64,000 bases of DNA from Clostridium amylolyticum. GTDB lineage: Bacteria > Bacillota > Clostridia > Clostridiales > Clostridiaceae. The stretch spans positions 310,001-374,000 of the forward strand of contig NZ_FQZO01000002.1 in the NCBI RefSeq assembly GCF_900142075.1. Direction: 5' to 3'. A model generated the notes under the pieces. The model saw nothing but the letters and a program-made list of their open reading frames with translations, did no database searches and had not been told where the DNA came from. Of this stretch, positions 42,636 through 51,468 are shown in pieces (position 1 is the stretch's first letter; each line of letters opens with the position of its first letter). The position numbers were made by a program, and so were the translations under genes.

Positions 42636-43609
42636 TATGAATCTCTCCTTTTTGTTAAGATACTTTTAAGTTCTTCTATAGTATTGATGATTTGTAAGCA
42701 TTTATTTTTATCGTGCTTCTCTTTTTTATTATTCATAAAGTCATATACCTTCTTGGCATTATTTATGGAAGGAAGATCTTTTCTTTCCCAGTATTCCAGC
42801 CATTGTTGATGAGTGCTGTTCATTTCCTTAAGAAGGCTTGTATAATAGCTTTCCACCATTATATCCCAACAATTAGCTTGTCTATAAATAGAAGCTGTGT
42901 TATACACATATTCATTTTCACTTCTTTCTACCTCTTCATATAAAGGAATGGGCTTACCGAAACGCTTGCCTTTATAATAATAAAGAGCTATTAAAACCAA
43001 TGCCAGCTGGTAAACTATAATTCTAATTCCTAGAGGGGTATAGTCCCACAAACTTCTTTTTTGTCCTTGAACAAAAATATTATACTCATTAAAATATATC
43101 TTTTTGTAAGAATTTCCATCCACTTCACTCACTAGATTATAGGCTTTAGATACATCTTCCATAAGGGCTTCATTGGTAAAATAAGATACATCTGCAGCTA
43201 TTATTTTTCCTTTATGGTAGTTATAGTTGGTAATACTTCCTTGTTTTATTGGTGAAACATCCTCATAATCTATCTTTCCTAAGGGCCTAGAAGATAGAAA
43301 AACAATTTTCCCTCCCTTTTTAACCCAGGCTTTTATATCTTCAGCATTTATGTTCAAAGCACCTTGTTCTGTTACTATTTGAATAGTATCTAAATCTTGC
43401 TCAGAAATAGGCTTTAAAGTTCTTTCTACTGGATACTTAAGATCTTTTAGTGCCTCATAAAATACACTATAGCCTTCTCTTGCTTTATTTATTACCGTAT
43501 ATCTTGGTAGTTTATTTTCCATCCTGCTAGATATGAAAAATGCCCCCCAAAGAAATAATGGAATAAGGATAATAATAAGTATTATGTCTTTACTTTGCTT
43601 TTTCTTCAA
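42608..43609 (-). CDS. DUF4350 domain membrane protein
   Basis: 333 residues. Helix 1 at about 8-27, an extracytoplasmic domain with INKAREGYSVFYEALKDLKYPVERTLKPI and KIVFLSSRPLGKIDYE (a Rossmann-like DUF4350 fold), helix 2 near 195-215, and a helical cytoplasmic tail. Start UUG 43609 after GAGGTGAT. It overlaps both neighbours, so the cluster is one transcript. Function unknown. Confidence 0.82.
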   Translation of the reverse strand: MKKKQSKDIILIIILIPLFLWGAFFISSRMENKLPRYTVINKAREGYSVFYEALKDLKYPVERTLKPISEQDLDTIQIVTEQGALNINAEDIKAWVKKGGKIVFLSSRPLGKIDYEDVSPIKQGSITNYNYHKGKIIAADVSYFTNEALMEDVSKAYNLVSEVDGNSYKKIYFNEYNIFVQGQKRSLWDYTPLGIRIIVYQLALVLIALYYYKGKRFGKPIPLYEEVERSENEYVYNTASIYRQANCWDIMVESYYTSLLKEMNSTHQQWLEYWERKDLPSINNAKKVYDFMNNKKEKHDKNKCLQIINTIEELKSILTKRRDSYWKTWKTTK

Positions 43610-44264
43610 GTTTTATCACCTCATTCCACAAAATGTCAATTTTATAATTCCACTCCTTGTACATATCCTCCGTACAAACTTTATTTCCATACCAAGTGGA
43701 GTTAAATATATTCATCAGGTATTTTATATCCTCTAGCATAAAGAATTTTTCTTTTTTAAGATATTTATAAATTTCTTCATTGGTTTTAGTTTCATCTAGG
43801 TAAAGTATGCTGCTCTCATGGAGCAATAAAAGCATGGAGATAAAATCAAACCTTATAGCTTGTCTTAAATCACCTTTTTCCTTAAATTGTGCAGCCTTCT
43901 GCCTTAATGTCACAGGAGTAGTGGCTTCATCTATCTTTTCTCCTAAAATCTCCTTAATTCTTCTTTTTTTACTTAAGGCTTTGTTTGTTTTTAAAACTAT
44001 TAGTACAATTAATACAATAAGCACCAACACTCCAATAATCATGAAAATATCCGGCAATGTTTCTGAAGCATTAGAAGATAATTTTATTCCTGATAAGTTT
44101 TTCTGGAAGAATTCTAATATCTTTCTTGCTATAGCCTCTCTAATCCTCTCTATAAAGCTTCTAGTATCATTTTTAAGGTGGCTGTATTCTACACTATTTA
44201 AAATCTTATCTACACTGCGTTGAAATTCAGGTTTTGATGTTATAATCAAACTTATCAAATTCAC
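43590..44264 (-). CDS. DUF4129 domain membrane protein
   Basis: 224 residues. One membrane helix (about 75-95), then the DUF4129 domain: LRQKAAQFKEKGDLRQAIRFDFISMLLLLHESSILYLDETKTNEEIYKYL with FNSTWYGNKVCTEDMY. Its GUG start follows directly after the upstream stop (TAAGTG). This domain occurs with DUF58 and transglutaminase genes. Function unknown. Confidence 0.82.
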   Translation of the reverse strand: MNLISLIITSKPEFQRSVDKILNSVEYSHLKNDTRSFIERIREAIARKILEFFQKNLSGIKLSSNASETLPDIFMIIGVLVLIVLIVLIVLKTNKALSKKRRIKEILGEKIDEATTPVTLRQKAAQFKEKGDLRQAIRFDFISMLLLLHESSILYLDETKTNEEIYKYLKKEKFFMLEDIKYLMNIFNSTWYGNKVCTEDMYKEWNYKIDILWNEVIKLEEKAK

Positions 44265-45221
44265 TTAATTGCTCCCTTTCATGGTATTTTCTAACACTTT
44301 AAGCTCAAGTTCTATATCTAATCCTTCCTTTTTAAATCTTTGATTAAAGTAAAGAAGGGTACTCATAATTCCTCCTATAGGGCTTACTATAAGCCAAGTT
44401 AATATATTTATAGGCCAAGATAGAACTCCATATAGGCTTGCTAATAGTATATTATAGTCTTGATTTATGCTAAAAAGTTTTCCCACTAAATATATAATTC
44501 CTAAAATCAAACCGACCAAGCTTTGTAAAGAGTATCTTATTCCCATTACAGTTAGAATAAATATTAAATTATATCCAACCATCTTCCAAAAGTTTTTCTT
44601 AACCAATATAAAGCTTCTCTTTATAGATGCTAGAGGTCCTTTTTTCTCTATAGTAGCTACTTGAAAAGAAAAGGAGAATAATGTGTAGTAAATCAATACT
44701 ATAAATAGTGATATAAGAAGCATTAATAGTGGGATTATTATTATAGACATCCACTTCACTATTTCTATACCAAACTCAAATAAATATAAGTCTACACTTT
44801 CCATCATCCATGTTATAAGTTTCCAAAAAACAAATATCACTGGTGAAAAAACAATGGATGCTAATAAAAGAATTACAAATATCTTAGGAAGACTTATTAA
44901 AGAACTAGTTAAAGCATTTTGAACGCTTATCTTTTCTCCGGTGTATTGTTGGGCTGATATCTTTATTATTCCTACCTTTATAGAAATAACAAAAGTAGCT
45001 ATTATCAATATGATTAAGGAAGTGGATATCACCACCCCTACACTTGATGGTGATAATATGCTGGTAAAAGCTGCGGTTATAATGCCAATTATTATGAGAA
45101 TAAAAGCTATTATTCCCGAAATAACACTATAAACCAAATTAAATAAAATTATATTCTTCAAATTTTTCCTTAAAGTATTGATAGATCTATCCAATACTTC
45201 TGAAAGACTCATTAAGTTCAT
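44265..45221 (-). CDS. Multi-pass membrane protein of the DUF58/MoxR cluster
   Basis: 318 residues with six hydrophobic stretches; it resembles the membrane domain of GDPD-type or DUF7544-type proteins (SLSEVLDRSINTLRKNLKNIILFNLVYSVI near the start, ASIKRSFILVKKNFWKMVGYNLIFILTVMGI mid-way). No catalytic motif. I start at ATG 45221 after GGGAGG. First gene of the five-gene cluster. Its promoter must lie in 45222-45531, which is AT-rich and contains one TGGTGCCAG-type repeat in inverse orientation. Confidence 0.75.
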   Translation of the reverse strand: MNLMSLSEVLDRSINTLRKNLKNIILFNLVYSVISGIIAFILIIIGIITAAFTSILSPSSVGVVISTSLIILIIATFVISIKVGIIKISAQQYTGEKISVQNALTSSLISLPKIFVILLLASIVFSPVIFVFWKLITWMMESVDLYLFEFGIEIVKWMSIIIIPLLMLLISLFIVLIYYTLFSFSFQVATIEKKGPLASIKRSFILVKKNFWKMVGYNLIFILTVMGIRYSLQSLVGLILGIIYLVGKLFSINQDYNILLASLYGVLSWPINILTWLIVSPIGGIMSTLLYFNQRFKKEGLDIELELKVLENTMKGSN

Positions 45222-45480
45222 GCAATACCTCCCGCAGTCCAATTTTGTTAATAATTGTTTATTTAAATTTTACTAAAATAATAGAGAAATATAAAGGGTT
45301 AAAACTAATAATTATTATTTTATGAAAATTATTCACATTTTATTTCTATTATTTTTTAGTTACACTATATATTTTACACTATAATCCATTTAATGAAATA
45401 TTTTTTTGAGAAAAAGATAGATAACATACAAGTCACTGGCACCATCATTAAAACTTTACAACTTTGAAACATCTTTGCAA

Positions 45481-45495
45481 AAGTTCAGAGAACTT
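45481..45495. promoter_or_regulatory. Palindrome upstream of asnB
   Basis: AAGTTCAGAGAACTT (6-3-6) lies 8 bases upstream of a -10-like TATACT (45503-45508). It could be an operator. There is no T-box or other leader structure. Confidence 0.35.
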
Positions 45496-45531
45496 GTCAT
45501 ATTATACTAGTTTTAAAAGGGGGTTATATAA

Positions 45532-47442
45532 TTGTGCGGTTTTTTAACTTTTTTTAGTAAAGAGGTCATTGATAAGGAAAAAATTGATGCTTTAAATGAA
45601 ATTAAAGAAACTATGAAATATAGGGGACCAGATAGCTCTAAGTATTTTGCTGGGGAAAATATATATATGGGCTTTAACAGGCTGAGCATCATAGATTTTA
45701 ATAGTGGTAGCCAGCCTATGACATACCATAATAATAATTACACCATAGTTTTTAATGGAGAAATTTATAATTATAAAGAATTAAGGGAAAGTCTTATACA
45801 ACTAGGATATGATTTTAACACCAATTCAGAAGCAGAAGTTCTTCTTGCTTGCTACTGCCATTATGGGAGTTCCTTTGTAAAGCTTCTTAGAGGAATGTTT
45901 GCTTTTGTTATTTGGAACGGAGTTACCCAATCAATCTTTGGTGCAAGAGATACCTTTGGCATAAAACCTTTTTACTACCTTGAAAAAGAAGAAGGATTAT
46001 ACTGCTCTTCAGAAGTAAAGTGTTTAAAACTATGCCTAGAAAAAACTGATATTAATTTTAAAGGTCTTCATAACTATTTTACCTTTCAATACGTACCTGA
46101 ACCAGAGACTATATTTTGTAGAATAAACATATTACCTCCAGGACATACCATAAAAAAATCTTTAAATGGAAATATAGAAATAGAAAAGTATGCTTCCATA
46201 ATTTTAAATCCATCCGCAGGCAATGAAGATATAAAAATTAAAAATATAGTGAATGCTCTTATGGATTCTGTAGAAACCCACATGGTAAGTGACGCTCCTG
46301 TAGCTACATTTTTATCTGGAGGGATAGATTCTACTATAATAGCTTCGTTAGCAAGAGAGATAAATCCAGATATAAAAAGCTTCACTGTAGGCTTTGAAAG
46401 AGAAGGCTACAGCGAAATTGATTTGGCTAAGGAAACAGCTGATGCCCTAGAAATTGAAAATATAAACAAAACTATTACTATAGAAGAATTTATTAATGAA
46501 CTTCCTAATATTGTGAGTTATATGGATGTACCTTTAGCAGACCCTTCTGCTATTCCTTTATATTTCATTTCAAAAGAAGCCAGTAACCATGTAAAGGTAG
46601 CATTATCCGGAGAAGGTTCTGATGAATTATTTGGAGGTTACAACATATATAATGAGCCCAACTCTTTACAGATGTTTAATTACATTCCTAATTTTATAAA
46701 GAATATACTATTAAGCCTATCCAGAATAATGCCAGAAGGAATTAAAGGCAAAAGCTTCATAGAAAGAGGAGTAACCCCCTTAGAACAACGTTTTATAGGC
46801 AATGCAAAAGTGTTCAAAGAAAAAGAAAAAATCAAACTAATTCATAATTATGATCCTAGCTATAACTTTATAGATATTACAGCTCCATTATATAAAGAAG
46901 TCTCTCATTTGGATGAAGTATCAAAGATGCAGTATATAGATCTAAATACTTGGTTAAGAGGTGACATACTTGCTAAAGCAGATAAAATGTCCATGGCAAA
47001 CTCTTTAGAAGTTAGGGTTCCTTTCTTAGATTACAAGGTATTAAAAGCTGCTTCAATATTAGGGGTAGATGATAAAGTAAAAAATAACACCACAAAATAT
47101 TTATTAAGGCAAGCTTTTAAAGAGAAAATTCCCCCCTCTGCTGTAAACAGAAAAAAATTAGGCTTCCCAGTACCTATAAGACTGTGGTTAAAAAATGAAA
47201 TGTATACATGGGCAAGAGATATAATTAATACTAAATGTCCTGAAGAGTATATTAATAAAGCTTTTGCACTAGAACTTCTAGAAAAGCATAGGAAAGGATA
47301 TGTAGACTACAGCAGAAGGATATGGTCCATATTGATATTTATATTATGGTATGAAATTCATAGCGAAAATGATGTAAGAGCATACATCCCTGAACCTGTC
47401 CACAATCATGAATTACCTATGGCTATTAAGGCTTTAATTTAA
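45532..47442 (+). CDS. asnB: Asparagine synthase (glutamine-hydrolysing)
   Basis: 636 residues. UUG start followed by the catalytic Cys2 of the class II glutaminase domain (MCGF), with RLSIIDFNSGSQPM and NGEIYNY. The synthetase domain has the PP-loop SGGIDS (262-267) and the conserved ALSGEGSDELFGGY. It makes asparagine from aspartate, glutamine and ATP. AAGGGGG precedes the start by seven bases. The length matches AsnB-type enzymes. Monocistronic. Confidence 0.94.
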   Translation: MCGFLTFFSKEVIDKEKIDALNEIKETMKYRGPDSSKYFAGENIYMGFNRLSIIDFNSGSQPMTYHNNNYTIVFNGEIYNYKELRESLIQLGYDFNTNSEAEVLLACYCHYGSSFVKLLRGMFAFVIWNGVTQSIFGARDTFGIKPFYYLEKEEGLYCSSEVKCLKLCLEKTDINFKGLHNYFTFQYVPEPETIFCRINILPPGHTIKKSLNGNIEIEKYASIILNPSAGNEDIKIKNIVNALMDSVETHMVSDAPVATFLSGGIDSTIIASLAREINPDIKSFTVGFEREGYSEIDLAKETADALEIENINKTITIEEFINELPNIVSYMDVPLADPSAIPLYFISKEASNHVKVALSGEGSDELFGGYNIYNEPNSLQMFNYIPNFIKNILLSLSRIMPEGIKGKSFIERGVTPLEQRFIGNAKVFKEKEKIKLIHNYDPSYNFIDITAPLYKEVSHLDEVSKMQYIDLNTWLRGDILAKADKMSMANSLEVRVPFLDYKVLKAASILGVDDKVKNNTTKYLLRQAFKEKIPPSAVNRKKLGFPVPIRLWLKNEMYTWARDIINTKCPEEYINKAFALELLEKHRKGYVDYSRRIWSILIFILWYEIHSENDVRAYIPEPVHNHELPMAIKALI

Positions 47443-47578
47443 AAGGACACTTCTTGGTGGCACCTAAATATTTTTATATTATATATAGATTTTCATACTT
47501 AGTTTATAATTATATTAATAACATTAAATTTATTTATACTTTATTCCTATTTAGTACGTATAAAGTAAGGGTGAAAAG

Positions 47579-49015
47579 ATGAAGTTTTGGAAAAGAATAT
47601 TTGTATATTCCATGTTATTATTTCTTATTATATTTAATGGAGCTGGAGTGTTCATCATAGAGAATATTCACAAACGAAATTTAGATACCTTCATACAAAC
47701 ATCATTAAATGAACACAACTCTATGGTTGGTATCTTATATTTAAATGCAGATTCTCTTCAAAAATTTGATATAGCAGAAACTTCTTATTTAAAGAGCTGG
47801 CTAGATTTAATTATTAACAAATATATCTTCAATAATAACTTAGAATATAATATGGTAGAGGTTTATAACAATGACAACAAGGTCATTTTCTCTAATTTGA
47901 AAATAGATGTACCATCTTCTAGAACAGAAATTACAGAATCTAAAAATAATGAAAAAAGCTTTATAATTCGAAATATAGATAATAAACACTATTTGTTTAT
48001 AAGTTCTAGCTTTAAGCTTCATGGCAATATTCTAAAGCTATTGATGGCTAAAGATATAGAATTTATATATAGGGAGAGAACTGAAAACTATAAACTTTTC
48101 CTATTTTTAGATGTTTTAGTGTTTACTGTTTTGGCTATAGGTATGTATCTTATTTCAAAAAATATTACTAAACCTATAGCGGAGCTCAGCGCCGTTTCTA
48201 AGGAAGTAGCTTTGGGAAACTACCAAAAACGGGTAAAGTTTAGTAAAAAGAAAGATGAATTATCTTCCTTATCAGAAAATTTTAATATCATGATTGAAGC
48301 TACGGAAAATACCATTGAAGAACTTAAAAATTTAAGTGATTCTAAACAAAGATTTATAGATAGTTTAACTCATGAACTAAAAACCCCTTTAACTTCTATT
48401 ATTGGATATTCAGACTTATTGCTTAAAGGTAATGTCAGTGATGAAATAAAATATAAAGGATTAAATTACATAAATTCGGAAGCTAAAAGGTTAGAAAACT
48501 TAAGTGTTACACTTCTAAAGCTCATGTTAGTTAAAAATGACGAGATGACCTTTACCTCTATATCCTTAAAAGATTCAGTAGCAAAAGCCTGCAAGACATT
48601 AAATTACAAGTTGGAGGAAAAAAACATATCTTTAAATCTTTCTGTAAATCACTGCTATATCCTAGCTGATATTCAGCTTATTATTGTGCTTATAATAAAT
48701 CTTTTAGATAATGCCATAAAGGCCTGTAAGGAAAATGGTGCTATCGAAATAAAGTCTAATCACTTAAGTTCAGGAGAATTGGTATTAACTATTAAAGATA
48801 ATGGCATAGGTATTCCTAATGAGGCTTTAATTAATATAAAAGAGCCCTTTTATAGAGTGGATAAGGGTGGAGAAAGCTATAAAAGCGGTATGGGTTTAGG
48901 TCTTTCTATATGTGAAGAAGTATGCAAAATACATAAAATAAGTTTCAATATTAATAGCGAGGTTAATGAAGGTACCTTAGTTACGTTAACTTTTAGTAAG
49001 GAGGCTTGCTTATAA
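47579..49015 (+). CDS. Sensor histidine kinase
   Basis: 478 residues. Helices at about 7-28 and 172-193, sensor of about 140 residues, HAMP about 194-247, His265 in DSLTHELKTPL, ATPase motifs INLLDNAIKACKENG, KDNGIGIP and GMGLGLSICEEV. Ribosome site AGGGTGA. The stop overlaps the next ATG (TAATG). The order kinase, lipoprotein, regulator is unusual, since the regulator is normally first. Confidence 0.92.
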   Translation: MKFWKRIFVYSMLLFLIIFNGAGVFIIENIHKRNLDTFIQTSLNEHNSMVGILYLNADSLQKFDIAETSYLKSWLDLIINKYIFNNNLEYNMVEVYNNDNKVIFSNLKIDVPSSRTEITESKNNEKSFIIRNIDNKHYLFISSSFKLHGNILKLLMAKDIEFIYRERTENYKLFLFLDVLVFTVLAIGMYLISKNITKPIAELSAVSKEVALGNYQKRVKFSKKKDELSSLSENFNIMIEATENTIEELKNLSDSKQRFIDSLTHELKTPLTSIIGYSDLLLKGNVSDEIKYKGLNYINSEAKRLENLSVTLLKLMLVKNDEMTFTSISLKDSVAKACKTLNYKLEEKNISLNLSVNHCYILADIQLIIVLIINLLDNAIKACKENGAIEIKSNHLSSGELVLTIKDNGIGIPNEALINIKEPFYRVDKGGESYKSGMGLGLSICEEVCKIHKISFNINSEVNEGTLVTLTFSKEACL

Positions 49016-49644
49016 TGAAAAAGTTTATAGTAATATTTATGATATTATTAGCAATGCTTTCTAACAGTGCTTGTACCTTTAATTTAAATCACTATGAAGA
49101 TAAGCTCTACTCTGATAAAGTTTTAGATAATTATGTGGATACTGCCAAATCCTCAAATCCTAATGATTTCACCAGAGACAAAGCTATAGAAAAGGCATTG
49201 ACAATGTTTAATGCTATCTTTAGTACAAATATAGATAGAAGTAAAGTTTCTGAGTTTGTAAATTTAAGCAAAAATTCTGATAATAACTTTGAATGGCTAA
49301 TTATATGGGATGAACCTTATAGGAAGGAAAAATATGAGTGCAGGATAGATCCAAATGATGGGAAAGTTTTATTTATGAGTCATAGTTATAAGATTTCCCA
49401 TTCTAATAAACCATTTAAAATTACAACAGAAGAGCTTGAATCACTTGCTCTTCCTTTAATTAGGGCTTTTGATATAGACCTTAATCAATATGATTTATTA
49501 GATCTTAAGAGAGGCTCTAAAAAAATCTTTCATACTCCCATAGTTTCTTTAGTTTATTTAAATAAAACAGATTCTAAAAATAAAATTATTATAGAAATTG
49601 ACTATGAAAGAAAAGAAATAGTATCTTATCTATATTTATATTAA
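49015..49644 (+). CDS. Lipoprotein between kinase and regulator (PepSY-like)
   Basis: 209 residues. Lipoprotein signal with Cys20 in LSNSAC. Two repeats of an alpha-beta pattern, around DKAIEKALTMFNAIF...FEWLIIWDEPYRKEKYECRIDPNDGKVLFMSHSY and EELESLALPLIRAFDI...IIIEIDYERKEIVSYLY, resemble tandem PepSY-type domains. AAGGAGG is eight bases before ATG 49015. Its place inside a two-component operon suggests it helps sense an external signal or inhibits the kinase (inference). Confidence 0.75.
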   Translation: MKKFIVIFMILLAMLSNSACTFNLNHYEDKLYSDKVLDNYVDTAKSSNPNDFTRDKAIEKALTMFNAIFSTNIDRSKVSEFVNLSKNSDNNFEWLIIWDEPYRKEKYECRIDPNDGKVLFMSHSYKISHSNKPFKITTEELESLALPLIRAFDIDLNQYDLLDLKRGSKKIFHTPIVSLVYLNKTDSKNKIIIEIDYERKEIVSYLYLY

Positions 49645-49668
49645 TAATACTATGGGGGGGGAGTTCCA

Positions 49669-50322
49669 ATGATTAAAATTTTAGTAGCAGAGGATGATGA
49701 AGCCATTAGAGACCTTATAGCAATAAATCTCCAAATGGTAGGGTATGAGGTAATAAAGGCTATTGACGGACAAGAAGCAAAAGAAATCATAGACAAAGAG
49801 GATTTAGATTTAATTTTATTAGATGTAACCATGCCTAAAATAGATGGTTTTAGTTTAATTCATCATATTAAAAATAAAGGGATTCCTGTAATATTTGTCA
49901 CTGCTAAAGAATCTGTAATAGATAGAGTAAAAGGCCTTAGATTAGGAGCTGAGGATTATATAGTAAAGCCTTTTGAAGCTATAGAGCTTATAGCAAGAAT
50001 AGAAGTAGTTTTACGTAGGTATGGATCTATTAACACTATTATAAAATTTAAAAACTTAGAAATTTGTCAAGATCAGCGTGTGGTAAAGTTGGATGGTAAA
50101 CCTATAGAGCTAACTTTAAAGGAATACCACTTGCTACTTTTGTTTTTAAAGAATAAAAATATAGCTTTATCTAGAGAACAGATTCTAGAAAAGGTTTGGG
50201 GCTTTGATTATCTAGGGGAAAGCAGAACTGTGGATATACATGTGCAAAGGCTTAGAGAAAAATTGGATCTTAAAGACAATATTAGAACTATCTTCAAGGT
50301 GGGATATAGACTTGAGGATTAA
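49669..50322 (+). CDS. OmpR-family response regulator
   Basis: 217 residues. Receiver: AEDDEAIRDLI, Asp near residue 52 in LILLDVTMPKIDGF, Thr in FVTAKES and Lys in IVKPFEAIE. Winged helix: ELTLKEYHLLLLFLKNKNIALSREQILEKVWGFDYLGESRTVDIHVQRLREKL. An eight-G run including GGGGGAG precedes the ATG. Last gene of the operon; it ends directly at a terminator. Confidence 0.93.
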   Translation: MIKILVAEDDEAIRDLIAINLQMVGYEVIKAIDGQEAKEIIDKEDLDLILLDVTMPKIDGFSLIHHIKNKGIPVIFVTAKESVIDRVKGLRLGAEDYIVKPFEAIELIARIEVVLRRYGSINTIIKFKNLEICQDQRVVKLDGKPIELTLKEYHLLLLFLKNKNIALSREQILEKVWGFDYLGESRTVDIHVQRLREKLDLKDNIRTIFKVGYRLED

Positions 50323-50345
50323 AAAAGGGTGGCAGTCACCCTTTT
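50323..50345. terminator. Compact bidirectional terminator
   Basis: AAAAGGGTG (50323-50331), loop GCAGT, CACCCTTTT (50337-50345). It starts right after the regulator's stop and overlaps the stop codon of the convergent gene. Confidence 0.85.
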
Positions 50346-51264
50346 ATCTATTTATTGAAGCGGCCATTCTGCTATAGGTATGTCTTCTACCTCTTACGGC
50401 TATGCTATAAGCCAGTATATTTTCTGGGGCAGCTATGCCTAGATACCCAGCATCCCCTAGATGATGCATATCTGTACCTGTCATTTTACACATTAAAGCT
50501 ATTTGTTTTATAGTATCCTCATCTGCACCTTCTTGAGATGTACCTATGGCAGTAAGGGTTAATGCTCCAAGGTTATGAGAGTAATCTACCAATTCTCTTA
50601 TATATTCCATGGTAATTCCAGGTACTGTCCCAGGTGCAGGCATTAATATAACATCTGCTCCAGCTTTTACGAAGGCTTCTATATCAGCTTTGGTTATAAT
50701 GTTTTGTGCTGCTTCCTTATAAGAACCTGCAGCATGCATCTTTCCTGCTATGATCATTACCTTTGAGCCCACTGCCTTTTTCATATTTTCTAAGGATTTT
50801 TCTATAGCCTTATTGGATACCCCTGTGCCAGGATTACCGGTTAAAACTATAAAGTTAATCCCCATTTGTGCAGCCTTTTCTGCATTCTCTATGGTTCCAA
50901 GCCTTCCTTTAGGTAGTTTTTCAATTTCTCCCAAGGTATCTCCTTCTTCATCCACAGGCTCTAGATTTATTCCAACTATCCTTCCTGTAAGTCTCTTTAT
51001 TTCATTAATGATATCTTTTTTATCCACATGCTCATAACCATGAACCACAGGATTATCCACATCAAACACATTTAATATTATCATGTCTGCACCAAAAGCT
51101 GCTACGGTTTCCGCATTGCTAATAGGATATAACAATGGTTGTACTACTCCTACCGTCTCCGCTACTATCACCCTGCCTTCGCTGGCAGCTATAGATTCCA
51201 AAAGCTCTTCCTTATTAAACTTATTCAGTTCAGAAGAAGTTGAACTTAAAAACCTTTTTACCAC
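50344..51264 (-). CDS. TIM-barrel-like hypothetical protein
   Basis: 306 residues, soluble. Alternating beta-alpha pattern with VIVAETVGV, FGADMIILNVFDVDNPVV, RIVGINLEPVDE, INFIVLTGNPGTGVSN, KVMIIAGKMHAAG, AGADVILMPAPGTVPGI and ALTLTAIGTSQEGAD, typical of an (beta/alpha)8 barrel with phosphate-binding glycine loops. I recall such proteins being labelled hydrolase-like or DUF7916, but no catalytic assignment is justified. Start is GUG 51264 after GGAAGGTG. Monocistronic. Confidence 0.65.
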   Translation of the reverse strand: MVKRFLSSTSSELNKFNKEELLESIAASEGRVIVAETVGVVQPLLYPISNAETVAAFGADMIILNVFDVDNPVVHGYEHVDKKDIINEIKRLTGRIVGINLEPVDEEGDTLGEIEKLPKGRLGTIENAEKAAQMGINFIVLTGNPGTGVSNKAIEKSLENMKKAVGSKVMIIAGKMHAAGSYKEAAQNIITKADIEAFVKAGADVILMPAPGTVPGITMEYIRELVDYSHNLGALTLTAIGTSQEGADEDTIKQIALMCKMTGTDMHHLGDAGYLGIAAPENILAYSIAVRGRRHTYSRMAASINR

Positions 51265-51395
51265 TTTAATACACCTTCCTTAAAATTAATATTAACTTAG
51301 AAAAAATACATTATAATCATATTATACCTAAGATTTACCACTATCAATTAATTTAAATACATTATTTTCAGAAAATTTAACAGTAAATCTAATTA

Positions 51396-51442
51396 AAGGA
51401 GCATCTATATAAATAATTTACAAAATTCTATAGATACTCCTT
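51396..51442 (-). terminator. Terminator of the sigma factor/DUF4179 operon
   Basis: AAGGAG-C-ATCTATA (51396-51409) pairs with TATAGAT-A-CTCCTT (51429-51442), one mismatch. The minus-strand tail is only moderately T-rich. Confidence 0.6.
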
Positions 51443-51468
51443 ATTTAAGTGTTAAATTACACAAAATA

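Noticed and set aside
45222..45531. T-box leader before asnB
   Set aside because: No specifier stem or T-box bulge sequence (AGGGTGG-type followed by terminator) is visible.
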